Below are positions 11,487 through 20,403 of a DNA stretch of 64,000 bases, piece by piece. Numbering within the stretch: the first letter of the stretch is position 1; the number at the start of each line of letters is the position of its first letter. Source of the stretch: Lentinula raphanica (Eukaryota > Basidiomycota > Agaricomycetes > Agaricales > Omphalotaceae). A program made the position numbers and the translations under genes. The DNA is taken from positions 496,001-560,000 of the forward strand of contig JANVFP010000011.1 of the NCBI GenBank assembly GCA_027919835.1, written 5' to 3'. Below the pieces are notes generated by a model, which searched no databases, was not told where the DNA came from, and saw nothing but the letters and a program-made list of their open reading frames with translations.

Positions 11487-12070
11487 CTCCATTTAAACAT
11501 GTTTAATACTCTCCGCGCGCTCAGTACACGAGCTCGTTCAAACATATTAGTGTACTGGTTGTTTAGAACTTGTGTCTGCTTGAACTCATCTCTGTTTAAA
11601 TCTCATCTGTGTTTAAGTCTCCTCTGTGTTTAAGTCTCGTCTCTGTTTGAACTTCATCTCTGTGCAATGGCTCTGTGTTTACAGGAAACTGTTTGTTTAA
11701 AGAGCAGCGTGTTTAATGGAATGAATAGTGTATATTTAAATGAAAGAGATTCGTTTGAAAGTGTGTGTTTAGAAATATGTGTTTAGAAGAGAGTGTTTAA
11801 AAGAGTGTATTTAGAAGAGCAAAGCGTGCTTAAAGGGAGTGTTTAAAAGAGTGTATTTAGAAGAGCAAAGGGTGTTTAGAGGGAGTGTTTAAAAGAGTGT
11901 ATTTAGAAGAGCAAAGGGTGTTTAGAGGGAGTGTTTAAAAGAGTGTATTTAGAAGAGCAAAGGGTGTTTAGAGGGAGTGTTTAAAAGAGTGTGTTTAGAA
12001 GAAAATGTCTGGAGTTGAAAGAGCGTGTTAACAGGAGAATGGCAGAAGGGTGTGTTTAAATAAAAAGGGT
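11487..12070. repeat. Left subterminal repeat array of the KDZ element
   Basis: This AT-rich block contains dozens of copies of GTGTTTAAA, GTTTAGA and related motifs. From about 11785 to 12000 it includes a cleaner tandem array of a 46-bp unit, roughly four copies. The motif orientation is the reverse complement of the array at 33945-34440. Such paired subterminal arrays are typical transposase-binding regions. Confidence 0.8.
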
Positions 12071-12687
12071 ATATTGATAAGAGTGCTGGTGAAAGAGCGT
12101 GTTTGAATGAAAATATGTGGTGAATGAACAGGGTATAAGTGGATTCAAAAGAATGTATTGAAACCATGTGTGAAGACAACGAAGAGTATGTTCGAAGAAG
12201 GAAACCGAGATAATCGAAAGATTGACCGAGAGAATCACAACATAGTAGAAAACCTGTTTGGGAGTGTCTTCAGGAACTTACCATTCTCATCGACGAGAAT
12301 GGGATCGCCATCTGCATTTTGGGTAACATACCCCTCAGATACTCCTTTGTCATTCACCATCATAACTCGGCCATCGGTTTGTGGAACGAGATCAGACCAG
12401 CCCTTGGAATGCTGCTTTGCTTTTTTTGCAGCAGGTTGAGGACCAGAATCTGGATTCGTCCTCTTCCTAGACTTCGTGCGAGAACTCCTGCGAACAGTGT
12501 CAACCTCATCAGCAGAGGTAGTAGAGACACCTGCTACCAAAGTAGGATCTGTTCGCGAAGATGAAGTCTGGTTCTTCCGGGCATTGGCACGAGTCTTGCG
12601 TGCCGCACGTACAGGCTCCGAAGGCCCGGTTGACAAAGGCGTAGAAACGATTGTTGGTGAAGGAGCTGCAGCCATAATCGGATGAGA

Positions 12688-12692
12688 GATAG
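12688..12692. repeat. Target-site duplication of the gypsy element (left copy)
   Basis: GATAG here is repeated at 20399-20403, directly outside the two LTRs. Confidence 0.9.
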
Positions 12693-13214
12693 TGTCACAG
12701 ATTTCTCTCTATTCTCTACCTTAATCACTTATCTTATCTCCTATCTCTATCTTATCATATTATCAGTAGTAGTTTATCATTTGATCATCTCTGTGCCATA
12801 CATATTTTCATTTGTACAACCAGTGATGGGACATGCTTGCTCTGCACCATATCTACATTACAACAGGTTGTCTTATGATGTAATAAGTGAAGCATCCACA
12901 GGATGACTTCATAGATGACTTCATAGATGACTTCACCATGAATCATCCACAGTCTCCACAGGATGACTTCATGGATGACTTCACCATGAATCATAGTGAC
13001 TTCATAAATGACTTCATGTAGCTCCAACTATGACATGGACTATGATATCATTAGATAGTAGCTCCACTCTAGAGTAGTATAAATACTCTCATGTATCTCT
13101 GGGATCCCCCAGATTCAAGAACATCTTTTATCCTCTTGTGATCAACTTGTGCTCATACTCTGTCACTATCCCCAACCTTTGCAACTACAACTAGGTGAGT
13201 TCTAAGTTGTGATA
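12693..13214 (+). repeat. 5' LTR of the gypsy element
   Basis: It starts TGTCACAGATTTC and ends GTTGTGATA. It contains direct repeats of a GATGACTTCAT motif at about 12902-13020 and a TATAAATACTC box at about 13077, the likely promoter. Near its end lies AGGTGAGT, a good splice-donor sequence. Confidence 0.93.
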
Positions 13215-13237
13215 GTTTCTTGAATCTTGCTGCTTGT

Positions 13238-13315
13238 GTGTCTGTTGTTGCTGTCAAGGACAACAGACACTTCTTTTTCTTTCTTGCCTGTTGTTGCTGT
13301 CAAGGGCAACAGGCA
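13238..13315 (+). promoter_or_regulatory. Two hairpins with a shared loop in the gypsy leader
   Basis: Positions 13238-13248 pair perfectly with 13260-13270 (11-bp stem), and 13285-13293 pair with 13307-13315 (9-bp stem). Both loops carry TGCTGTCAAGG. The stems differ by paired changes, so base pairing is kept although the sequence is not. The site lies between the 5' LTR and the first ORF, where retroelement packaging or dimerisation signals usually sit. Confidence 0.55.
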
Positions 13316-13698
13316 GGGACCTTTTGCAGGTTGTGCAGTCTGACTTCTTGTCATGGCTGTGGGGGCATCACCACCTTGTTTGGTCCTTCTGGACTTTGAA
13401 CACTGTTGCTGAAAGGGACAGTTGTTCTTGATTTGCCGGACCCTAGGCGTAAGGGGACTTGCTGTATTTCATTACAACAAGACTGGTACCTTTGGGTAGG
13501 CCATGATCTGGTTCTTTTTGAACTGGAGTAGACGGCAAGCCAGCTCTTGGGCAAGAACCAGGGAGTGTGTAACACACTCTCATTTGCTACATGAGGACAT
13601 GTAGAGATCCCCCATCCATTTGACATCAAGATCGTCAAGACTTACACACTGCATCTGGTTCCCTTTGTTTCTTTGTACTTGTCTGCTGAAAAGGGACA

Positions 13699-14577
13699 AT
13701 GTACTTATGCCGTTTCTGCCAGACAATGCCTTGCAAAATTATTCCCACTTTTCCCATGAAATATACTCCTTCCAACCGTCGTAACCATGTGTCTGTCATG
13801 GCCATGGATAAATCGACAGGTCTTTGGGAACGAATCACCATTCCCAAGGACAAACGGAAGAAGTATGATCATGTCGGACGTCCTTGCTATACCAAAATCC
13901 CTGTCTACGCACCTGTGCGTACTCATAAACTCACCCTCCTCCAACGCCTCCAAATCTCGATCTCTCACAAGAAATACCTCACTAAGCTCCGTAAACGTCA
14001 TCTTAAATACGTCGAGCGAGAGCGCCTAATGAATAGGCTCCATGATCTGCCTTCTCAGGATCATGATACCTCTCCAACCCATAAATTCTTTCCTGACCCT
14101 GTCTATGTTCCTCCTCCACCTATTCCCTCTGATCTCCACTTCCGACGAATTCCGACCCTTGCTCAACGCCTTGAAGAACCCTCTCAGCTCACTCCTCTTG
14201 ATACTTATCCTAAACAGGATGCTGTCCTTAAGCGTATCAAGGAGTTTGAAGGTGTTCTGCAGGCTACCAAAATTCGTCTCGAGCCAGTTTTCAGGGAGTT
14301 AAACTCGGAAGAGTACAAGGAATATAATGGACAGGCTTTTAGAATTTCCAATCAGGATCGAAATTCTCTTTGGGGATGGTATAATGATTTAGAGGATTTA
14401 TATCAGGATCTAGATAAGAGGGGACACCAATTGAGTAACAAAAATTGGAGAGAGATAAAAGGGATATGTACCAAAATTGGGAAAGTCAATTTTCAAAGTC
14501 TGTATACTAGGCTTCCTGAAATTTGCAAGGAGCTATTAGACCTGAATATTGTACTTCCTGATGCAGCCAAAGCATGA
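13699..14577 (+). CDS. Extra ORF ahead of gag in the gypsy element
   Basis: This 292-residue frame lies between the 5' LTR and gag, where most gypsy elements have no gene. The product is basic in the first half (many Arg, Lys and His), with a Pro-rich stretch near residues 135-150 and a Trp-rich segment (SLWGWYNDLEDLYQDL) near residues 220-240. No zinc finger, protease or capsid motif is evident. A second ATG lies 20 codons in (13759) and could be the real start. It is in the same strand and probably the same transcript as gag. Function unknown; it could be an accessory or early structural protein. Confidence 0.55.
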   Translation: MYLCRFCQTMPCKIIPTFPMKYTPSNRRNHVSVMAMDKSTGLWERITIPKDKRKKYDHVGRPCYTKIPVYAPVRTHKLTLLQRLQISISHKKYLTKLRKRHLKYVERERLMNRLHDLPSQDHDTSPTHKFFPDPVYVPPPPIPSDLHFRRIPTLAQRLEEPSQLTPLDTYPKQDAVLKRIKEFEGVLQATKIRLEPVFRELNSEEYKEYNGQAFRISNQDRNSLWGWYNDLEDLYQDLDKRGHQLSNKNWREIKGICTKIGKVNFQSLYTRLPEICKELLDLNIVLPDAAKA

Positions 14578-14674
14578 TAGTCTTATGTAATTTGGCAAAC
14601 ATTTGTGTTTTTTCATATATTCATTTTTTCATATTATGTCTGAAAAATAATCTGACTTCAAAACAACTAGAAAA

Positions 14675-16141
14675 ATGTCTTACACACCTTTCACCCCTGT
14701 CGTTGAATTAGTCGATGATGGACAAGTTTGGTCCGATGCTGTCTCTCAAGGAATTGATATGGCAGCAATTGGATTTCAAACTGATGAGCAGAAAAATCAG
14801 ATTGGACGACTCCTTCGCAATGCTCACGAGGCTACTACCAACATTTCCATTGGATATATTAACAGAAATGTCAATGGACTTGCTGATTGGATGAATCAGG
14901 CTTTTACTACAGCCTTCACCAATCAAGAGAACTTAACAAATGAAGTTCGTAGCCTTCGACAGATTGTCGAAACTCAGGCAGAACTTTTACGAGCTTATAA
15001 GGCACAGCTTGATAAGCTTCCTGCTGATGCTGGAGCTGGCCCATTCAGAGGTCCCAAAGTACCTGACCCACCAACCTTCTCTGGAACAGACAACAAGATG
15101 ACCTTAGAAGATTGGATGAATCAAGTCGCATTGTACTGCTCATCTTTAGGCATTGTGACAGATCATCAAAGAATTGTGACTGCTCTTACTAGGTTGCGTT
15201 CTCCTGCCACAAACTATATGAGAAAGTACTTTGATGACACACGTTTGGGAAACGATCTGGGATCTTGGGACAACTTTGCCAATGAGCTCAATGCCATTTA
15301 TGGTCGCCGTGATAACAAAGAAGGTGCTAAAAATGAAATCACACATCTTTGGACAAACAAGTCACTGGCTAGTAAGGACTTTATCAAATATGCTGAACAA
15401 TATCGCACTCTTGCACGTATTGTGGACTACCAAGATAGTATTCACATCGACAAGCTTCGTGATGTAATTTCACAAGAGTTGCGTAATGCACTTGTTGTGT
15501 TGGAAATTTCCGGAAAGACTCCTACTAAATGGGAAGATTATCTGGAACTTCTCCTTTTATCATATAAAGCCTTACATCCAGAAAAGACTAAAAGTGTAAT
15601 ATTTGGCACAGGCAATAATGCTAAAGGCAATGGCAGTCATGAACCAGATGCAATGGAGATAGATGCGGCAAAAAAGAGTAAAGGCAAAACCCCAGAAAAG
15701 GTTAATTCCCAGGAGCAAAAACAACGATATTGCCAAATATGCGCCGGAAAGGGCTTAAAGGCAAAATCGAAGACTCACAATACAGTGGATTGCTGGGATA
15801 AGCCTGGAAATGAAGGCAAAAGGCCAAATTTCAATAAAAACTCTTCATCATCTGCATCTGCATCTGGTCAAGGAAACAAAGGGAAACAACCACCACCGAG
15901 TGATAAGAAATCATTCAAAGCGCGGTTGATGGAATTATTTGATGAAATAGACAGCCAAGAGCCAGCGCCCCCAGCTGATGCTCTCAATGTCAACTCCACG
16001 AGCACCCCTGATATTAGTTTACCTGAGCTCACTGCAAAAGGAGCAACTGCACATGTCGGTGAAGTGCAGGCAGGACCTTCTAAGCCATCGCGATGGGCTA
16101 GAAGTCAACAATACAAGGCGGATTTTCCAGAGGGACTGTAG
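14675..16141 (+). CDS. gag: Gag polyprotein of the gypsy element
   Basis: The 488-residue product has the usual retrotransposon gag layout: an N-terminal helical region, a capsid-like core (residues ~120-310, with PPTFSGTDNKMTLEDWMNQV and later FIKYAEQYRTLARI) and a basic C-terminal part. A zinc-knuckle-like motif CQICAGKGLKAKSKTHNTVDC (C-x2-C-x11-H-x4-C, longer than the standard spacing) lies near residues 350-370. It would form the virus-like particle. The next ORF is in the -1 frame, 77 bases downstream by ATG, but its frame is open up to the gag stop, so readthrough by frameshifting is possible. Confidence 0.9.
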   Translation: MSYTPFTPVVELVDDGQVWSDAVSQGIDMAAIGFQTDEQKNQIGRLLRNAHEATTNISIGYINRNVNGLADWMNQAFTTAFTNQENLTNEVRSLRQIVETQAELLRAYKAQLDKLPADAGAGPFRGPKVPDPPTFSGTDNKMTLEDWMNQVALYCSSLGIVTDHQRIVTALTRLRSPATNYMRKYFDDTRLGNDLGSWDNFANELNAIYGRRDNKEGAKNEITHLWTNKSLASKDFIKYAEQYRTLARIVDYQDSIHIDKLRDVISQELRNALVVLEISGKTPTKWEDYLELLLLSYKALHPEKTKSVIFGTGNNAKGNGSHEPDAMEIDAAKKSKGKTPEKVNSQEQKQRYCQICAGKGLKAKSKTHNTVDCWDKPGNEGKRPNFNKNSSSSASASGQGNKGKQPPPSDKKSFKARLMELFDEIDSQEPAPPADALNVNSTSTPDISLPELTAKGATAHVGEVQAGPSKPSRWARSQQYKADFPEGL

Positions 16142-16218
16142 AGGATAATGTCTGCGATCTACAGTCAGGAAATAGTGTACCCAATATCAGCACTGATAAA
16201 AAATCAGATAAAGTAGTT

Positions 16219-19200
16219 ATGGAAGCTTGTTTAAATAATATTGCTCGTAACAAGAAATCATCTTTTAGACTTTCAGTAACACTTTGGGTATACAGTTTTA
16301 AAGTGCAGGCCGAGGCTCTTGTTGACTCTGGAGCAACAACAAATTTCATCGACAAAAGATATGTTGAAAGAAACCACCTGGTAACAAATAAGATAGCACA
16401 ACCGTATCAAGTTTTGAATGCGGATGGAACGCCAAATGTTGCAGGAGAGATAAAAGAGTATGTTCGAGCATATGTCCAAATTGGTTCACATAAAACCATA
16501 CAGTATCTATATGTCACTCAGCTAGGTGACAAGGACATGATGATTGGATACTCTTATCTCTACAAACACAATCCAGAAATAGATTGGCATTCAGGGGAAT
16601 GGGCGTTCACCAGGTGTTCAGAGACATGTGCATCTAGAGCCCGTAAAATACGAGTTGATGAAGCTGGAGCTGATGAGCTTCACCTCGAACCAGATTTACC
16701 ATGGGAATCTTCACTGGACAATTTAGGAGAAGAGGACATGGATAATCCTTACATTAACTGGATTGACATGCACAATTCAGATGAGCAAAAACAAGCAGCA
16801 ACTATTGCTGCTATGTTTGATGAAAAACATCTAGAAGAAGAATTTGTTGAAGAAGATGAGGATACCACTAAGTGGAAATCTCTTATACCACCATGGTTAT
16901 ATGATTATGGTGACGTCTTCTCAAAGAAAAGATCAGAGCGGATGCCAGAACGTAAACCATACGACCATCCAATTGATTTTGAGGAAGGGTCTACTCTTCC
17001 CAAACCATCAAAAATCTATCCACTGTCTTTAAAAGAAAGGAATTCTTTGGATGAATGGATTGATGAGGAACTTAAGAAAGGCTATATTAGACCATCTCAA
17101 AGTCCTATTGCTGCTCCATTCTTCTTTGTCAAGAAACATGATGGTTCCTTACGACCAGTCATGGATTATCGTGCTCTCAATGATATCACTGTTAAGAATC
17201 GCTATCCAATCCCTCGAATATCAGACTTAATAGACTCTCTCAGCCAGGCTTCAATCTTTACAAAGATTGACTTACGCTGGGGATACAACAATGTTCGAAT
17301 TCGTAAAGGAGATGAATGGAAAACAGCATTCATTACAAAGCGGGGTTTATTTGAGGCAACAGTCATGTATTTTGGATTCTCCAATGCACCAGCTACCTTT
17401 CAGGCAATGATGAATGATATCCTCGGAGACTTGATACGTAAAGGAAAAGTAATGGTGTACTTGGATGATATTCTTATATTTGGCAATGACAAAGAAGAAC
17501 ACAGGGAGATTGTTCGAGAAGTGCTGCAAAGACTTCGAGACAATGATCTCTATGCAAAAGCTGAAAAATGCTTTTTTGAGCAGGACAGTATAGACTACCT
17601 TGGAATGATTATTTTTAAGGGTTATGTGAAGATGGATCCAAAGAAGCTTGCTGGAGTTCTTGAGTGGCCTGTACCAACAAAAGTAAAACATGTTCAAGCA
17701 TTCTTAGGCTTTGCAAATTTCTACAGAAGATTTATTAAAGATTTTGCCAAGATTGCAAGGCCACTCACCAATCTCACTAAAAAGGATCAACCTTGGCTCT
17801 GGGATGACATAGCACAGGAAGCATTTGAAGCGCTGAAAAAGGCTTTCACAACTGCTCCCATTTTAAGAATACCAGATGACACTAATCCTTTCCGACTAGG
17901 CACAGATGCCAGTGATTTTGCAGTCGGAGCTGTATTGTACCAACTGGACCCAGATGACAATCTGTGGCATCCAGTTGCCTTCTATTCCAAGTCACTCAGT
18001 GTTCATGAACGTAACTATGAGATATATGACAAGGAATTGCTTGCAATTATACGAGCATTGGAAGAATATCGACATTACTTGGAAGGTCATCCAGAAAAAT
18101 TTGAAATATGGTCAGATCATCAGAATTTGACTTATTTCCGGTCTGCCCAGAAGCTAACACGAAGACAAGCGAGATGGGCTCTGTATCTTACTCGCTTTGA
18201 TTATTCTCTACGGCATAAGCCAGGGAAAACAATGCAGGCTGAAGACCCTCTGTCCAGGAGGCCAGATCATGAGGAGGGGGTAAACCTCGACAATCGAGAT
18301 CAAATTTTACTCAAACCTGAATTTTTTGCCATTCAGGCTATTGAGGCTGCTCATGAATCGCCTATCAATGATGAACAAATCCTAAGGGAGGTCAAAGAAG
18401 CCTTGCTAACTGATGAAGTTACGAAGGATTACAAATCACTTCTGTCATCAGGACCACGTGAATTCAAGAAATCACTAGAAGAGTGGAACTATGAAAATGG
18501 TCTACTACTCTACCGTGGTAAAATATATATTCCAAAGAGCACAGATGATCATCTACGAAGACGCATAGTTCAAATGCATCATGATTTACCATCAGCAGGA
18601 CATCCTGGTAGATGGAAAACCTATGAACTCGTTTCTCGAAACTATTGGTGGCCAGGGATGTCAGTCTTTGTAAAAAATTATGTCTCAGGCTGTGATACTT
18701 GTCAGCGGATGAAAAATCGCTCACAACAGCCTTTTGGACCCTTACAACCTAATCGAGTACCAAATGGACCTTGGGAAATTATTTCCATAGACCTTATTAC
18801 TCAATTACCACCATCTGGAAAGCACAATGCCATATGTGTTGTGGTAGATCGCTTGACTAAGCGTGCACACTTCTTTGCAATCACAAATAATTTCACAGCC
18901 AAAGACTTAGCAAAGTTACTCTATGACAGGATATATCCACTGCATGGACTCCCATTGCAAATAATATCTGATAGAGGAACACAGTTTGCTGCTGAAGTTT
19001 TTCAAGAATGGTGCAGGCTACTTGGAATTGAATCTACTATGTCAACTGCCTATCATCCACAAACTGATGGACAAACAGAACGTGTTAACCAGATTCTGGA
19101 ACAATACCTCCGGTGCTATGTTGACTATAATCTCAATGACTGGGCCGATCTTCTGAGCACAGCAGAGTTTGCGTACAGCAATCAAGCACATGAAGGTACC

Positions 19201-19908
19201 AAGGAGAGTCCATTCTTCCTGGAATATGGTCGACATCCTCGTGCAGGTCCTATGCTCATTAAAAATCAGGGATCCATTGATTTCAATGACATAATGCAAC
19301 AAAGACTTGAAGCTCAAGAGCAAGCAAAAGCAGCTCTAAAGCTTGCAGCTGAAAGAATGAAATGGTATTATGACAAAGGAGTTCAAAACATACCTTTTAA
19401 AGTTGGAGACAAGGTTCTATTGAATCTTAAAGATTATCAAACTACAGAACGAGCTCTCCAACCAAGATTTGAAGGTCCATTTAAAATCATCAGAAAACTA
19501 TCAGATGTGACCTTTGAACTGAAACTACCTCCAAAATACCGTGGAATACATCCTGTTTTTCATGCTAGCAAGCTTGCCACCTATACAGAATCTACCATTC
19601 CAGGACAAAAGGCTCCTACTCCTGAAACTATAATAGTTGATGGAGAGGAAGAATGGGTAGTGGAGAAAATTTTACAACACCGAGTTCGGAGAAAGAGATT
19701 GGAATATCTGGTGAGATGGAAAGGTTTTAGTCGAGATCATGATACTTGGGAACCTGCTGCAAATCTCAAAAATGCACCAGAAAAAATTCGAGAATATAAA
19801 AAACAAATTGATCATTCAATTGAAAGTGTGGAACTGGACATATTCTCAACGGAGCTCGAATCTGAAGAGGGGGTAATGTCACAGATTTCTCTCTATTCTC
19901 TACCTTAA
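16219..19908 (+). CDS. pol: Pol polyprotein of the gypsy element with chromodomain
   Basis: The 1,229-residue polyprotein has all enzymatic domains in Ty3/gypsy order: aspartic protease (ALVDSGATTNFID, ~35-47), reverse transcriptase with YLDD (~414-417), RNase H (LGTDASDFAVGAVLY and YDKELLAI), integrase zinc finger (H, H, C, C around 790-830) and DDE core (ISIDLI, IISDRGTQF, QTDGQTERVN). A C-terminal chromodomain follows (EEWVVEKILQHR, then YLVRWKGF and DTWEP). A chromodomain places it among the chromoviruses and suggests targeting to marked chromatin. No internal stop is seen. The ATG at 16219 is the first in frame after the gag stop; the true entry may be a frameshift. Confidence 0.96.
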   Translation: MEACLNNIARNKKSSFRLSVTLWVYSFKVQAEALVDSGATTNFIDKRYVERNHLVTNKIAQPYQVLNADGTPNVAGEIKEYVRAYVQIGSHKTIQYLYVTQLGDKDMMIGYSYLYKHNPEIDWHSGEWAFTRCSETCASRARKIRVDEAGADELHLEPDLPWESSLDNLGEEDMDNPYINWIDMHNSDEQKQAATIAAMFDEKHLEEEFVEEDEDTTKWKSLIPPWLYDYGDVFSKKRSERMPERKPYDHPIDFEEGSTLPKPSKIYPLSLKERNSLDEWIDEELKKGYIRPSQSPIAAPFFFVKKHDGSLRPVMDYRALNDITVKNRYPIPRISDLIDSLSQASIFTKIDLRWGYNNVRIRKGDEWKTAFITKRGLFEATVMYFGFSNAPATFQAMMNDILGDLIRKGKVMVYLDDILIFGNDKEEHREIVREVLQRLRDNDLYAKAEKCFFEQDSIDYLGMIIFKGYVKMDPKKLAGVLEWPVPTKVKHVQAFLGFANFYRRFIKDFAKIARPLTNLTKKDQPWLWDDIAQEAFEALKKAFTTAPILRIPDDTNPFRLGTDASDFAVGAVLYQLDPDDNLWHPVAFYSKSLSVHERNYEIYDKELLAIIRALEEYRHYLEGHPEKFEIWSDHQNLTYFRSAQKLTRRQARWALYLTRFDYSLRHKPGKTMQAEDPLSRRPDHEEGVNLDNRDQILLKPEFFAIQAIEAAHESPINDEQILREVKEALLTDEVTKDYKSLLSSGPREFKKSLEEWNYENGLLLYRGKIYIPKSTDDHLRRRIVQMHHDLPSAGHPGRWKTYELVSRNYWWPGMSVFVKNYVSGCDTCQRMKNRSQQPFGPLQPNRVPNGPWEIISIDLITQLPPSGKHNAICVVVDRLTKRAHFFAITNNFTAKDLAKLLYDRIYPLHGLPLQIISDRGTQFAAEVFQEWCRLLGIESTMSTAYHPQTDGQTERVNQILEQYLRCYVDYNLNDWADLLSTAEFAYSNQAHEGTKESPFFLEYGRHPRAGPMLIKNQGSIDFNDIMQQRLEAQEQAKAALKLAAERMKWYYDKGVQNIPFKVGDKVLLNLKDYQTTERALQPRFEGPFKIIRKLSDVTFELKLPPKYRGIHPVFHASKLATYTESTIPGQKAPTPETIIVDGEEEWVVEKILQHRVRRKRLEYLVRWKGFSRDHDTWEPAANLKNAPEKIREYKKQIDHSIESVELDIFSTELESEEGVMSQISLYSLP

Positions 19909-20398
19909 TCACTTATCTTATCTCCTATCTCTATCTTATCATATTATCAGTAGTAGTTTATCATTTGATCATCTCTGTGCCATACATATTTTCATTTGTA
20001 CAACCAGTGATGGGACATGCTTGCTCTGCACCATATCTACATTACAACAGGTTGTCTTATGATGTAATAAGTGAAGCATCCACAGGATGACTTCATAGAT
20101 GACTTCATAGATGACTTCACCATGAATCATCCACAGTCTCCACAGGATGACTTCATGGATGACTTCACCATGAATCATAGTGACTTCATAAATGACTTCA
20201 TGTAGCTCCAACTATGACATGGACTATGATATCATTAGATAGTAGCTCCACTCTAGAGTAGTATAAATACTCTCATGTATCTCTGGGATCCCCCAGATTC
20301 AAGAACATCTTTTATCCTCTTGTGATCAACTTGTGCTCATACTCTGTCACTATCCCCAACCTTTGCAACTACAACTAGGTGAGTTCTAAGTTGTGATA
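19877..20398 (+). repeat. 3' LTR of the gypsy element
   Basis: Same length and sequence as 12693-13214 as far as can be read. The pol frame runs about 30 bases into this LTR before its stop at 19906-19908. Confidence 0.93.
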
Positions 20399-20403
20399 GA
20401 TAG
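20399..20403. repeat. Target-site duplication of the gypsy element (right copy)
   Basis: GATAG, identical to 12688-12692. Confidence 0.9.

Larger units (their letters stand above)
12693..20398 (+). mobile_element. Complete Ty3/gypsy chromovirus, 7,706 bp
   Basis: Two LTRs of 522 bp each, apparently identical on reading, flank an extra ORF, gag and pol with a chromodomain. A 5-bp duplication GATAG marks the insertion. Equal LTRs and open frames point to a recent, possibly active copy. A purine-rich tract (GAAGAGGGGGTAA) precedes the 3' LTR. I did not identify a tRNA primer-binding site after the 5' LTR. It sits in opposite orientation to the cargo gene that it breaks. Confidence 0.95.

Noticed and set aside
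12785..13027. 80-codon minus-strand frame in each LTR
   Set aside because: It is created by the GATGACTTCAT direct repeats in the LTR and appears equally in both LTRs; no evidence of a gene.
15930..16219. Programmed -1 frameshift site between gag and pol
   Set aside because: The frames fit a -1 shift, but I saw no canonical X XXY YYZ heptamer with a following pseudoknot at the end of gag, so no site is claimed.
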